Shown here in pieces: positions 31,711 through 40,319 of a stretch of DNA of 64,000 nt. Below the pieces are notes generated by a model. It did no database searches. It saw only the letters and a program-made list of their open reading frames with translations, and was not told the DNA's origin. The translations under genes were made by a program, and so were the position numbers. The stretch comes from a virus. The stretch lies in the IMG/VR virus record IMGVR_UViG_3300031463_000001, positions 60,899-124,898 of that record; one strand, given 5' to 3'. The first letter of the stretch is position 1; each line of letters starts with the position of its first letter.

Positions 31711-32897
31711 ATATAGAAGATTTGTTAAGGGATCCAAATAGGGTTAAAGAATTATTAGATGAAGTTATTAATAATGGAAACAAAAAATTAGCTAAAGTTT
31801 TACTTCCATTAGTTGAAAAAGAGTCAACTAGATATGGTTACATAGAGTCATTATTGAAGGGTAGAGAAATTGTAGCTGATTTCGAATCACGATTACCTGT
31901 TTTGATTAAACAGTATAAGGCTCACAATCCAGAATTATCTGAAAGTGAAGCCGAAGCTAAGATTCGTGAATTGAATCAATATGATCCAACGGGTTTAAAA
32001 GCTACATATACACCCTGGATTGTAAAACAGTATTTGGAAGATTCATCATTCGATTTGGATTTAGCTAAACAAGTTTTGAAGGATCTTGAAAAGGTTGTTT
32101 TACATAAGAAACTACCTGCAGGATTCGATATTGGAAAGTTTAACTTAAATGAATTGAAATCGAAACTTCAACCAATACTTGAGCCAATTGAAGAGTCGGA
32201 AAAGGAGAAGGAAGAGATTAAAAAAGAAGGTCCAATAGGTCAATCATTAATCTCTGAAGAGGGTTATGAAATTATTGAAGTTACTGATCCAAAAGATAGT
32301 GTAAGATTCTGTAAAAAATATCATATTAGGTCTTGGTGTGTAAAGGATTTGGAGTATGCAGAGTTTTACGTTCCTCTCTACTTCGTTTTAAAGAATGGTT
32401 CGCCAAAAGGTGCATGGTCAGAATATGATAAAAAGCTCAGTAATCGACAAGATTTAGATGAGTGGGATCTTGATGAAAGAGATTTTATAGCAAAACTATT
32501 AAGAAAAGTTAGACCTAATTTAACAATAAAGACAAAAGAAGAAATGAAAAGGGAAGCTTTGAATTCTCCGGAGAAAGCTTATAATTATGCATTTAAGGTT
32601 AAAGGAAGATTTCCAGAAGGAGAACCTATAATAGCAAAAAGTCCTAAATATGCTTATTATTATGCAAGAGATGTTATTAAAGAAAGATTTCCTAAAGGGG
32701 AGCCTGCTATAGCAAAAGATTTTTATTTTGCGTGTCTGTATGCAAAATTTGTTATTAAAGGAAGATTTTTAGAAGGAGAAGCTGTAATAATAAATTCAAA
32801 TTATTTTGATGATTATGTTGAGTTTCTTAAAGAAATAAATAAACTAGATGAGTTCCTAAAAGATCACCCAGAAGTTAAAAATTACAAGTCTTTTTAA
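31707..32897 (+). CDS. Helical-repeat paralogue with a ~230-residue inserted domain
   Basis: A 396-residue protein. The N-module ('MNIEDLLRDPNRVKELLDEV', 'LAKVLLPLVEK') is followed by an insert, about residues 50-285, then three repeats ('AYYYARDVIKERFPKGEPAI' type) and the cap 'FLKEINKLDEFLKDHPEV'. The insert has 'YTPWIVKQYLEDSS', 'VRFCKKYHIRSWCVKD' and 'YVPLYFVLKNGSPKGAW'. The order 'PWIVKQ...WC...PLYFVL' resembles a domain I recall from many uncharacterised phage proteins (usually YGxGTxWCTS). Last gene of the right array. Function unknown. Confidence 0.78.
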   Translation: MNIEDLLRDPNRVKELLDEVINNGNKKLAKVLLPLVEKESTRYGYIESLLKGREIVADFESRLPVLIKQYKAHNPELSESEAEAKIRELNQYDPTGLKATYTPWIVKQYLEDSSFDLDLAKQVLKDLEKVVLHKKLPAGFDIGKFNLNELKSKLQPILEPIEESEKEKEEIKKEGPIGQSLISEEGYEIIEVTDPKDSVRFCKKYHIRSWCVKDLEYAEFYVPLYFVLKNGSPKGAWSEYDKKLSNRQDLDEWDLDERDFIAKLLRKVRPNLTIKTKEEMKREALNSPEKAYNYAFKVKGRFPEGEPIIAKSPKYAYYYARDVIKERFPKGEPAIAKDFYFACLYAKFVIKGRFLEGEAVIINSNYFDDYVEFLKEINKLDEFLKDHPEVKNYKSF

Positions 32898-32974
32898 AAT
32901 TAAGTTTCTTCCATCTTAAGGGGGAAATTCTTTTCTATTTTTGTGTATAATAATCTATTATTGAAGGAGAAAAA

Positions 32975-34333
32975 ATGAATATTGAGAAGAGTTTCCTTAA
33001 AAAATTATTAAGTAATTCTAGTTTTTTAGATAGAGCATTATTTAGAGGAATTGATTCAAGTTTTTTTGTTGAACCTTCCTATTCATGGTTAATGGAAGTT
33101 ATAATATGGTTTTATTCCAAATATAGAGTATTACCCACCAAAGAAGATATTAGGTCTATAGTTGATTGTTCTAATAAATTAGATGATTTTAGAAAACAAG
33201 ATATTTTAGTTGTTTTAGAAGATTTGTTTAGTAGTGAGGATATATCTTCCGATTTTAATTTTTTGATGGACTCATTGTTAACTCATTATCAAGAAAATCA
33301 ACTTAAAATGCTTTTATTTTCTACTTCATCTAAATTGAGAGAAGGTAGAAAAGATGTTTTAAGTGATTTAAAAGATAAACTTATTGAGTTAGAGAATAAG
33401 ATTAGTTTTAAAGGGGATGAGGTTAATTTAGGAAAAGATTCTTTAGCTAGAATAACTAAATATGAAGAAGGAAAAGTTGATAATACAAGAGGAGTTGAAT
33501 TAGGATTTCCAACTTTTGATAATCTAACTTGGGGATTGAAAGAGGGTTGGGTAGTAGTTGTTTTAGGAGCAAATAAGTCGGGTAAAAGTGTATTTTTGTT
33601 GAATTCAGCTATTAATGCCTATCAAAAAGGAAAAAATGTTTTGTTTGTATCTTTAGAAATTCCAAAAGATCAATTTCTTTATAGATATGATTCTTGTAGA
33701 AGTGGAATTGTTTATGATAGGTTGGTGAGAGGATTAACTTCAAAAGATGAATTAGAGATTATTAAGAAAAATTTAAAGGAAGACTTAGAAAGAAGTAATA
33801 TTTTTTATTTAGTGGATATTGTTAATTTTTCTGCTCATACTCTTTATAGTCTTGTAAAACGTTTACCATTTAAACCTGATTTAGTTGTAATTGATTATAT
33901 GGGATTAATGAAAACAACTTCTAGGGGAGATAAGATGTGGGAAATTTTTTCTAAAATTGGGTTAGAATTAAGAGAAGTTGCTAGAGTTTTAAAATTTCCA
34001 GTATTAACAGCCATGCAAGTTAATAGAGAGGCATATAAAAATAATGAGAAAGATGTTTATGGGGTAGAGGATATAGCTTTATCTTTTTTGTTAACATGTC
34101 ATGTTGATTTGGTGATGTCTTTAAAAATTTTAAATAGGCAAGCTATATATGAGGGAAATAATGATGGAGTTGAATTGGCTTCCACTATAGTAGCATCCAG
34201 AGTTAGTAAAGGGGGTAAATTTTCTATTTGGGCAGATTTTTCTAGGATGCAAATGAAAGAATTTAAAGTGGATACCACATCGAATAATTCTAGTTCTGAT
34301 TTACCTAATTCATCTGAGGTATTAAAATGGTAA
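32975..34333 (+). CDS. Replicative DnaB-like DNA helicase
   Basis: A 452-residue RecA-fold helicase. The N-terminal domain (about 1-150) precedes a Walker A 'VVLGANKSGKSVFLLN' near residue 200, 'NVLFVSLEIPKDQF', Walker B 'LVVIDYMGLMK' and 'VLTAMQVNREAYK' (sensor/Q motif). This order is that of DnaB and T4 gp41. It should unwind the fork with the primase proteins encoded at 35.2 and 51.3 kb. AAGGAG site; a TATAAT at about 32947 may mark a promoter. Confidence 0.88.
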   Translation: MNIEKSFLKKLLSNSSFLDRALFRGIDSSFFVEPSYSWLMEVIIWFYSKYRVLPTKEDIRSIVDCSNKLDDFRKQDILVVLEDLFSSEDISSDFNFLMDSLLTHYQENQLKMLLFSTSSKLREGRKDVLSDLKDKLIELENKISFKGDEVNLGKDSLARITKYEEGKVDNTRGVELGFPTFDNLTWGLKEGWVVVVLGANKSGKSVFLLNSAINAYQKGKNVLFVSLEIPKDQFLYRYDSCRSGIVYDRLVRGLTSKDELEIIKKNLKEDLERSNIFYLVDIVNFSAHTLYSLVKRLPFKPDLVVIDYMGLMKTTSRGDKMWEIFSKIGLELREVARVLKFPVLTAMQVNREAYKNNEKDVYGVEDIALSFLLTCHVDLVMSLKILNRQAIYEGNNDGVELASTIVASRVSKGGKFSIWADFSRMQMKEFKVDTTSNNSSSDLPNSSEVLKW

Positions 34334-34494
34334 TGATTTTGATATTGAGTATACTAATAGGAATCTTGATAGGATCATTATGTTATAGAAAAGGTTTTAA
34401 AGATGGAGGACATAAAGCAATAGAAATTTATAAACAGGAAATTTTTAAGGATGATGATGAGATAATCATTATGCATAAAGGAGGGTTTAAATGA
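34327..34494 (+). CDS. Small single-pass membrane protein, 55 aa
   Basis: ATG 34327 to TGA 34494. A hydrophobic N-terminal segment 'MVMILILSILIGILIGSLCY' is followed by a charged tail 'RKGFKDGGHKAIEIYKQEIF'. It overlaps the helicase stop by 7 bp, and its GGAGGG codons provide the Shine-Dalgarno site for queE. Function unknown. Confidence 0.6.
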   Translation: MVMILILSILIGILIGSLCYRKGFKDGGHKAIEIYKQEIFKDDDEIIIMHKGGFK

Positions 34495-35180
34495 TGCAAA
34501 AATATAATGTAGTAGAAATATTTGGTCCTACTATTCAAGGAGAAGGTTGTTTAATAGGAAAGAAGGTAAGTTTTATAAGATTTTGGGGATGCGATTATAG
34601 ATGTGCTTTTTGTGATACTAAGTATGCTTATGAAGAAAAAAATTATATGAAAATGACTGTTTCATCTATAATTAAGAAACTTGAAAAAAATTATACTTCT
34701 ACAGTAGTAATTACAGGAGGAAATCCTTGCATATATGATTTAACTGAATTAATAAAAGAATTAAAAGAAAGAGGATTTTTTGTTTGTGTAGAAACTCAAG
34801 GAAGTCTTTTTCCTGATTGGTTAAGTTTAGTTGATTTAGTAGTAATTTCACCTAAACCTCCTTCAGCAAAAACAAAAAATTTTGATATTAAAAATTTTGG
34901 AATAAGTTCGAGATATTTACTTAATTACATAATTAAACCTGTAGTAGATATAAATAATAAAGAGGATATGAAATGGTTGGATAAATTATATGAAGAATTA
35001 GGAGAAAGTACTCTTTTTTATATTCAATTATGCACCTATAAAAAAGATAATCAAATTTCATTATTAAAAAGGTATAGAAAACTTGTTGAATATGTTATGA
35101 AAAAGAAAGATTGGAAGGAGGTATTTGTTTTACCACAACTTCATTCTTTAACGTGGGGAATAAAAAGTAGAGGAGTTTAG
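34491..35180 (+). CDS. queE: 7-carboxy-7-deazaguanine synthase QueE
   Basis: A 229-residue radical SAM enzyme. 'VVEIFGPTIQGEGCLIGKK' is the QueE N-terminal signature; the cluster motif is C-x3-C-x2-C in 'WGCDYRCAFCDTKYAYE'; 'VVITGGNP' binds SAM. QueE converts 6-carboxy-tetrahydropterin to 7-carboxy-7-deazaguanine, the substrate of the Gat-QueC protein. ATG 34491 or 34494 both possible after AAAGGAGGGTTTAA. Confidence 0.93.
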   Translation: MMQKYNVVEIFGPTIQGEGCLIGKKVSFIRFWGCDYRCAFCDTKYAYEEKNYMKMTVSSIIKKLEKNYTSTVVITGGNPCIYDLTELIKELKERGFFVCVETQGSLFPDWLSLVDLVVISPKPPSAKTKNFDIKNFGISSRYLLNYIIKPVVDINNKEDMKWLDKLYEELGESTLFYIQLCTYKKDNQISLLKRYRKLVEYVMKKKDWKEVFVLPQLHSLTWGIKSRGV

Positions 35181-35191
35181 TTAAATATAAG

Positions 35192-35662
35192 ATGATTAAA
35201 TTATCTATAACAGATTTATTAAGACAATATGGTATCGATTATGTTAAAATTGGTGAAAACACTTATAGAGCAATGTGTCCTTTTCATAATGATTCAACTA
35301 AACCTAATTTGACTATTTATGAAAAAACTAATTCATTTTATTGTTTTGCATGTCATGCAGGAGGGGGAATATTAGATTTTATATCTTTATATGAAGGTAT
35401 TTCTAAAGAAGATGCATTAACATGTATTTTAAATTCAATAACTTATGATTCAATTGAAGAGAATTTAAAAACAGATAAAAATATACTAAAAAATTTTAAT
35501 GAGTCTTTAATTTATTTTTGTAGTAAAAAAACTAGAGAAAATCCAAAACTTCAAACTTATTTTTATACTAATTATATAAAGTGGATAGCTTCATTTATAG
35601 ATTATAAAGAAATGAAAAATATAGTGGAGGAAATAAATAAATATGAAAATCAAAACAGTTAA
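35192..35662 (+). CDS. Primase zinc-finger protein (CHC2-type), no TOPRIM
   Basis: A 156-residue protein. 'YGIDYVKIGENTYRAMCPFH' and 'SFYCFACHAGGGILDFI' give the C-x2-H...C-x2-C zinc ribbon of DnaG-type primases, which reads template start sites. No polymerase core follows; the C-terminal 80 residues are unrecognised. A TOPRIM protein at 51.26 kb probably supplies the catalytic half. Lies beside the helicase block. Confidence 0.85.
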   Translation: MIKLSITDLLRQYGIDYVKIGENTYRAMCPFHNDSTKPNLTIYEKTNSFYCFACHAGGGILDFISLYEGISKEDALTCILNSITYDSIEENLKTDKNILKNFNESLIYFCSKKTRENPKLQTYFYTNYIKWIASFIDYKEMKNIVEEINKYENQNS

Positions 35663-35876
35663 CATAAATAAATCCTATGGTAAAACTATAATGATGGATA
35701 ATTATAGTTTTAAATTTTCTACTTCTATTACATGGGAAGTAGAATTAGAAGATGAATCTAAGTTGAGTGAGATAAGTCAGGAGTTGCAAAAAAAAGTTGA
35801 AAATATAGTAAATAATGATATATTGAGAAACCAAGATGTAATGAGTAAGTTAACGGGAGGAAAAAATGTTAAGTAA
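35643..35876 (+). CDS. Hypothetical protein
   Basis: A 77-residue protein, 'SFKFSTSITWEVELEDESKL', beta strands then a helix. GAGGAAATAAAT site; overlaps both neighbours. Likely part of the replication operon; no family recognised. Confidence 0.6.
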   Translation: MKIKTVNINKSYGKTIMMDNYSFKFSTSITWEVELEDESKLSEISQELQKKVENIVNNDILRNQDVMSKLTGGKNVK

Positions 35877-36441
35877 AGAAGATTATAGTAAATATATAAA
35901 TGAATTGAATAGTGTTGAAATAAAGAATGATACAAATCCTTTTACTATAGGGGTAGAGGAATTCGTAAAAATACTTAATTCTATAAAATGTTCTATGGAT
36001 AGAGTACACCAAATAATGATGATAGCATTGCAAAATAGGATGGAGGTGAAAAGTAAATATGAATTAGAAAAAACGTTATTTGATCAAAAAGTGAATTCAT
36101 TATTGGTTGTTGATGAAGGAGTACGAGCCGAAAAATCAGCCGAAAGTAGAAAAGCTGCGGCTTTAGTTAAATGTAATGAGGATTTAGTAAGATTGGCTAC
36201 ATTAGAACAAGAATTATTTCTAGCAGAATCTTTTTTATCTTTAGTTAGAAGAGTTTATTCTCAATTAAGAATGAATCTTTATATAATGAGTGAAGAAAGA
36301 GCTATGTTTCAAGTTAGTTTAAGTTTAGAAGGTAAATATGTTAAACCCGAGGCAACAATAAAAAGAAAATTGAAAATAGATGATGAAGATTCTGATGAAG
36401 AATTAGTTGATGATTCTCTACCAAAAGAGAGTGAGGGTTAG
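35866..36441 (+). CDS. Hypothetical helical protein with acidic tail
   Basis: A 191-residue protein with long helices ('AEKSAESRKAAALVKCNEDL', 'LATLEQELFLAESFLSLVRR') and an acidic end (DDEDSDEELVDD). Acidic tails are common in phage recombination mediators and SSB-like proteins, which would fit the location near recA, but nothing specific identifies it. GGGAGG site. Confidence 0.6.
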   Translation: MLSKEDYSKYINELNSVEIKNDTNPFTIGVEEFVKILNSIKCSMDRVHQIMMIALQNRMEVKSKYELEKTLFDQKVNSLLVVDEGVRAEKSAESRKAAALVKCNEDLVRLATLEQELFLAESFLSLVRRVYSQLRMNLYIMSEERAMFQVSLSLEGKYVKPEATIKRKLKIDDEDSDEELVDDSLPKESEG

Positions 36442-36449
36442 GAGGATTT

Positions 36450-36959
36450 ATGGAAAAGGTTGACATAAATGGTATAATAAATGAATTAAAAGCTCGTTCG
36501 AATACAATTACAGATATCGATAAGGAAGATCTTGGTGATGTTATTGAGTTTTACGAGAAACATAAGGATGGTGAGTATTTTGGGACGACATTGAGCTACA
36601 ATACGGAGGAATATTTACGAGAGTTTCGTGAACTTTGGAATAAATACGAGAAAGTCGAGTTCGTATATATAAGTAAACGTGCAAGTATATTTTGGGTAAG
36701 TGGAGTTCGAGCTGTGGATGTTGTGAAAAAGTATAACCTAACAATTTCGTTTTTCGATTGTGATGAGGAGAAAATGAAGCATATAACAGAGGCAGAGAAA
36801 GCATTGGTTAGAGCTGGAGTACATTTTGATACAGGATACGATTTTCAAGAGAAAAGGCGAGATTGGTTTTTTGACTGGTCATTGAGGGGGGCAATTGTAA
36901 AGTTAAAGGATAGTTTAGGGGAAGGAAAACGAGAAGGACAGAAAACATTCGAATTGTAG
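36450..36959 (+). CDS. Hypothetical protein with atypical codon use
   Basis: A 169-residue protein with 'GDVIEFYEKHKDGEYFGTTL' and 'RDWFFDWSLRGAIVKLKDSL'. It uses CGA/CGT Arg and GAG far more than its neighbours, so it may be a recent arrival. GGAGG site. No family recognised. Confidence 0.6.
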   Translation: MEKVDINGIINELKARSNTITDIDKEDLGDVIEFYEKHKDGEYFGTTLSYNTEEYLREFRELWNKYEKVEFVYISKRASIFWVSGVRAVDVVKKYNLTISFFDCDEEKMKHITEAEKALVRAGVHFDTGYDFQEKRRDWFFDWSLRGAIVKLKDSLGEGKREGQKTFEL

Positions 36960-37008
36960 GGGTAAATTTTTAGGAGAAATAAAGTTAATTTAATAAGGAG
37001 GTATTAAT

Positions 37009-37443
37009 ATGATAATAGATAAAAGATCAGGAGCACCACAAATTCCAGAGGGCGAATATGAGGCTGAATTAGAATCTGTGGCTGAGGAGGTTGCAACCTT
37101 TAGTGGAGGAGATACTTATCCTTACCTAAAGTTTAAGTTCAACATACTAAATCAAGAATACTTTGGGAAAAAGGTAGATGCATCTGTTCCAAATAATTTT
37201 TCTATTGGAACTAAATTGGAGAGTTTGTTAAAGGGATTTGGAATAGATATAAGTAAAGTATCTCAAGTTGATACCGACCAATTAATTGGTGTTAAAGTTA
37301 AAGTGTTAGTAGAACATGTGACTAATAAGAAAGGGTTTAAATATGCAAATGTTACTAAGGTTTTACCCTTAAAACGTGCAAACTCAGAAACGCCTCAACC
37401 TAACTTAGGCCCTAAGAAATCAACATCAGAAATTCCTTTTTAA
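37009..37443 (+). CDS. Single-stranded DNA-binding-like protein (DUF669-type)
   Basis: A 144-residue protein. 'QIPEGEYEAELESVAEE', 'DTYPYLKFKFNI', 'FGKKVDASVPNNFSIGTKLE' and 'KVKVLVEHVTNKKGFKYANV' fit an OB-fold of the DUF669/SSB-like phage group, and it ends SEIPF, like the IPF tip of SSBs that recruits partners. Directly upstream of recA. Strong AAGGAGG site. Confidence 0.65.
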   Translation: MIIDKRSGAPQIPEGEYEAELESVAEEVATFSGGDTYPYLKFKFNILNQEYFGKKVDASVPNNFSIGTKLESLLKGFGIDISKVSQVDTDQLIGVKVKVLVEHVTNKKGFKYANVTKVLPLKRANSETPQPNLGPKKSTSEIPF

Positions 37444-37452
37444 AAAAAGATT

Positions 37453-39411
37453 ATGGAGAACAAAGATATAAATAAGGTGTTGAAAAAGATAGAAGATTCC
37501 TATGGGGTACGTATCCGCAAATTGAACGATTTTAAAGAACAGGTGGATAGTATCCCATCGGGATCTCTTATTTTAGATGAAGCACTAGGAGTAGGAGGAT
37601 ATCCAAGGGGAAGATTAGTTGAGGTTTATGGAGAATTTAGTTCGGGTAAATGTGTTTCAGCAAATTCATATCTTTTTACTGAAGAGGGTCTTTTAACATT
37701 AAAAGAGTTGAATCCTTCTTTAAAAAATCAAACTTTTAAAGAATTAAAAATTTCTCTTTTAACTAATAAATTTCTTGCTAAAAGTAAATATATATATAAT
37801 GATGGATTTAAAAGAAGTTTAAAAATTTTTACTGAAAGTGGTTTTGAATTGATAGGATCTCTAGAAACAACTAAAGTTATGGTTTTAAGTGGTGAAGGTT
37901 TAAAATGGGTTCCTCTTAAAGATTTGAAAATTGGAGATGTAATTTTAATAGGAAAAGAAGGAAATGTTTTTGGCAAAACAAAAATAAAAAAATCTTTAAA
38001 ACAAATTTATGAATGGGGAAAGAGTTATGGAAAATCTTTTAATAATAAAAAATTTCCAATTGAAATAAGAAAAGCTCCAAAGGAACAGGTGATTGCTTTT
38101 TTGGGAGGATTGATTGAATCTGTGGGAAGTATATATGAGTCTTGTTTGTTTTTTAGTTTACCTGAAGAATGGATTAAAATTATTCAATTGTTTCTTTTAG
38201 ATTTTGGAATTGTTTCTTATAGAAAAGTGTTAATTAATAGTCATTTAAATACTTTGTTTGTAATTAAAAACAATTTGATAAGATTTAAATTAATTTTTAA
38301 TAAATATTGTAAATTTTGTAAAGATATAGTTTCTTCTGAAGGACTTGAAATGATTCCATTTGGATGGATTTTAATGGAAAAATTTAAGAAATTTATTAAG
38401 CCTGATTATAGGATGGATTTAAGCAGAAAAAATGCTACAAGATATGAGATAATTGAATTACTTAAATTATTTTCTAAATATAGAGGAAATCCTTTATATA
38501 CTTTATTAAGAGAGGTGGTTGTAGGAAATTATGTTTTTGATGAAGTAAAAGAATTATCTATTATAGAGAAAGAGGAGGTTTGGGATTTAACAATTCCATT
38601 TTTTCATAATTTTGTTGCTAATGGAATTGTGGTTCATAATACTCTTTTAGGTTTATTGGGGATAGCAAGTGTTCAGAAAAAAGGAGGTAAAGCATTATTT
38701 ATTGATGCAGAATATACATTAGATTTAAAATGGGCTAAAACTTTAGGAGTAAATATAGATGAATTGTATGTAATTCAAGAAAATTGTTTGGAAACAGTAA
38801 TAAATATTATAGAAAAAATTTTAGATGAATCTTTGTTTGACTTAATTGTGGTTGATTCAGTAACAGCTTTAATTCCTCAAAAAGAATTAAATGGAGAGAT
38901 GGAGGATCAAAATATAGCTTTGCAAGCTCGATTAATGTCACAAGCTTTACGAAGGTTGGTGGGTAAATTAAGTAAAAGTAAAGCAGTGATTCTTTTTATA
39001 AACCAGCTAAGAGATAATGTAGGAGTGTTGTTTGGAGATCCTTCAGTTACTCCAGGAGGTAGAGCTTTAAAATTTTATTCTTCAGTTAGAATTAAAGTAG
39101 GTAAAGAATCTGGAAGTGATATTAAGAAAGATGGGATTAAGATAGGACATAGATTAAAATTTAAAGTTGAAAAAAATAAAGTAGCTGCTCCTTTTAAAGA
39201 AGGAAGTACTTTATTGTATTATGGTAAAGGTATAGATGAAATAAGAGAACTTTTAGAGTTTGGAATGTTGAAAAATGTGATTAAATTAACTGGAAATACA
39301 TATATTTATAGGGAATCTAAGTGGGTTGGATTTGAAAAAATGTTAGAGGAATTTAGAAATAATAACGATTTAGTAGCAGATCTTAAAAAAGATCTAAATT
39401 TGTCTTCATGA
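37453..39411 (+). CDS. recA: RecA recombinase interrupted by an intein
   Basis: A 652-residue precursor. Residues 1-66 ('SIPSGSLILDEALGVGGYPR', 'VYGEFSSGK') and 397-652 ('ALFIDAEYTLDLKWA', 'LIVVDSVTALIPQKEL', 'LFINQLRDNVGV', 'PGGRALKFYSSVRI') are RecA. Residues 67-396 are an intein placed within Walker A between SSGK and T. Spliced RecA would be about 322 residues, a normal size. It should promote strand exchange and repair with SbcCD and the resolvase. Weak Shine-Dalgarno site. Confidence 0.92.
   Translation: MENKDINKVLKKIEDSYGVRIRKLNDFKEQVDSIPSGSLILDEALGVGGYPRGRLVEVYGEFSSGKCVSANSYLFTEEGLLTLKELNPSLKNQTFKELKISLLTNKFLAKSKYIYNDGFKRSLKIFTESGFELIGSLETTKVMVLSGEGLKWVPLKDLKIGDVILIGKEGNVFGKTKIKKSLKQIYEWGKSYGKSFNNKKFPIEIRKAPKEQVIAFLGGLIESVGSIYESCLFFSLPEEWIKIIQLFLLDFGIVSYRKVLINSHLNTLFVIKNNLIRFKLIFNKYCKFCKDIVSSEGLEMIPFGWILMEKFKKFIKPDYRMDLSRKNATRYEIIELLKLFSKYRGNPLYTLLREVVVGNYVFDEVKELSIIEKEEVWDLTIPFFHNFVANGIVVHNTLLGLLGIASVQKKGGKALFIDAEYTLDLKWAKTLGVNIDELYVIQENCLETVINIIEKILDESLFDLIVVDSVTALIPQKELNGEMEDQNIALQARLMSQALRRLVGKLSKSKAVILFINQLRDNVGVLFGDPSVTPGGRALKFYSSVRIKVGKESGSDIKKDGIKIGHRLKFKVEKNKVAAPFKEGSTLLYYGKGIDEIRELLEFGMLKNVIKLTGNTYIYRESKWVGFEKMLEEFRNNNDLVADLKKDLNLSS
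37651..38640 (+). mobile_element. Intein in the RecA Walker A loop (330 aa)
   Basis: Starts with Cys ('CVSANSYLFTEEGLLTLKEL') and ends 'FHNFVANGIVVHN' before Thr, giving the canonical C...HN/T junctions for splicing; 'VWDLTIPFFHNF' and 'ESGFELIGSLETT' fit intein blocks. A homing-endonuclease block 'AFLGGLIESVGSI' resembles LAGLIDADG, but the final catalytic Asp position is Val, so the nuclease is probably inactive. The excised ends must restore GEFSSGKT. Confidence 0.93.
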
Positions 39412-40319
39412 TTAAATCAATAAAGTTGAATAATTTTCAATCTCATGCTTCATCATTGTTAGAATTAAGTGATGGTTTTACAGGTATAATTGGTGCATCA
39501 AGAAGTGGAAAGTCATCTCTTGTAAGAGCTTTAAGGTGGTTATTTTTTGGAAAATGGAGATCTTCTTATATTAGACATAATTCGAAAACATCAAGTATTG
39601 AAGTAAAAATTGATAAAGATGATGTTAGGTGGGTAAAAGGTGAAACAATAAATAAACTTATTATTAATGGTAAAACATTTACAGGATTTGGGAACGATTT
39701 ACCTGAAGAGTTTTTAAAAATATTTAAATGGATTTCTTTAGGGGAGGATCTTATAATTGCATCACAAGATGATCCACCTTTTTTACTTTTTAATAAATCT
39801 CTTGAAAGATGTAATGTTTTTGATAATTCTGTAGGTGTTACTAATATTCTTTTGTGGATTGAGGATATAAAAAATAGAATTAACCAAAAAGTTAACTTAA
39901 TTAAAAAATCGGAAGAAGAAGTTGATTTAGTAGATAATAAATTAAAAAAGTTAAAAGATGTTGAAGTTAAATTAAATAAAGTTAAAATTTTGCAGGGTGA
40001 AGTTTTAAAACTTAATAAAAAGAAAGAGGATTTAGATAAAATAATTAAATTAAATATTTTTATAAGAAATAAAGAAAATGAATTAAAAACGATAACCTCA
40101 AAATTAATAAATTTACAGAAATATGAAAATATTATTTTAGATTTTTATGTGAAAGAAAAATTGTTTGATTTAAAAGAAAATATAAGAGAAAAGAAGATTA
40201 ATTTAGATGAAATTGATAAAATTTTAGAAAAAAAACAAAATGAATTAAAAGAATTAGTTAAGAATGGAGTAATATGTCCTATATGTAAACGACCCATTGA
40301 AGATATAAGTGAAATATGA
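39408..40319 (+). CDS. SbcC/Rad50/gp46-like ATPase, N-terminal half
   Basis: A 303-residue protein. 'IKLNNFQSHASSLLEL' and Walker A 'GIIGASRSGKSSLVRALRWL' open an SMC-type ATPase; a long coiled-coil follows, ending in a zinc-hook-like 'ICPICKRPIED'. There is no Walker B or signature motif; these lie in the separate gene at 41356. ATGA overlaps with recA and with the SbcD-like gene. Confidence 0.82.
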   Translation: MIKSIKLNNFQSHASSLLELSDGFTGIIGASRSGKSSLVRALRWLFFGKWRSSYIRHNSKTSSIEVKIDKDDVRWVKGETINKLIINGKTFTGFGNDLPEEFLKIFKWISLGEDLIIASQDDPPFLLFNKSLERCNVFDNSVGVTNILLWIEDIKNRINQKVNLIKKSEEEVDLVDNKLKKLKDVEVKLNKVKILQGEVLKLNKKKEDLDKIIKLNIFIRNKENELKTITSKLINLQKYENIILDFYVKEKLFDLKENIREKKINLDEIDKILEKKQNELKELVKNGVICPICKRPIEDISEI

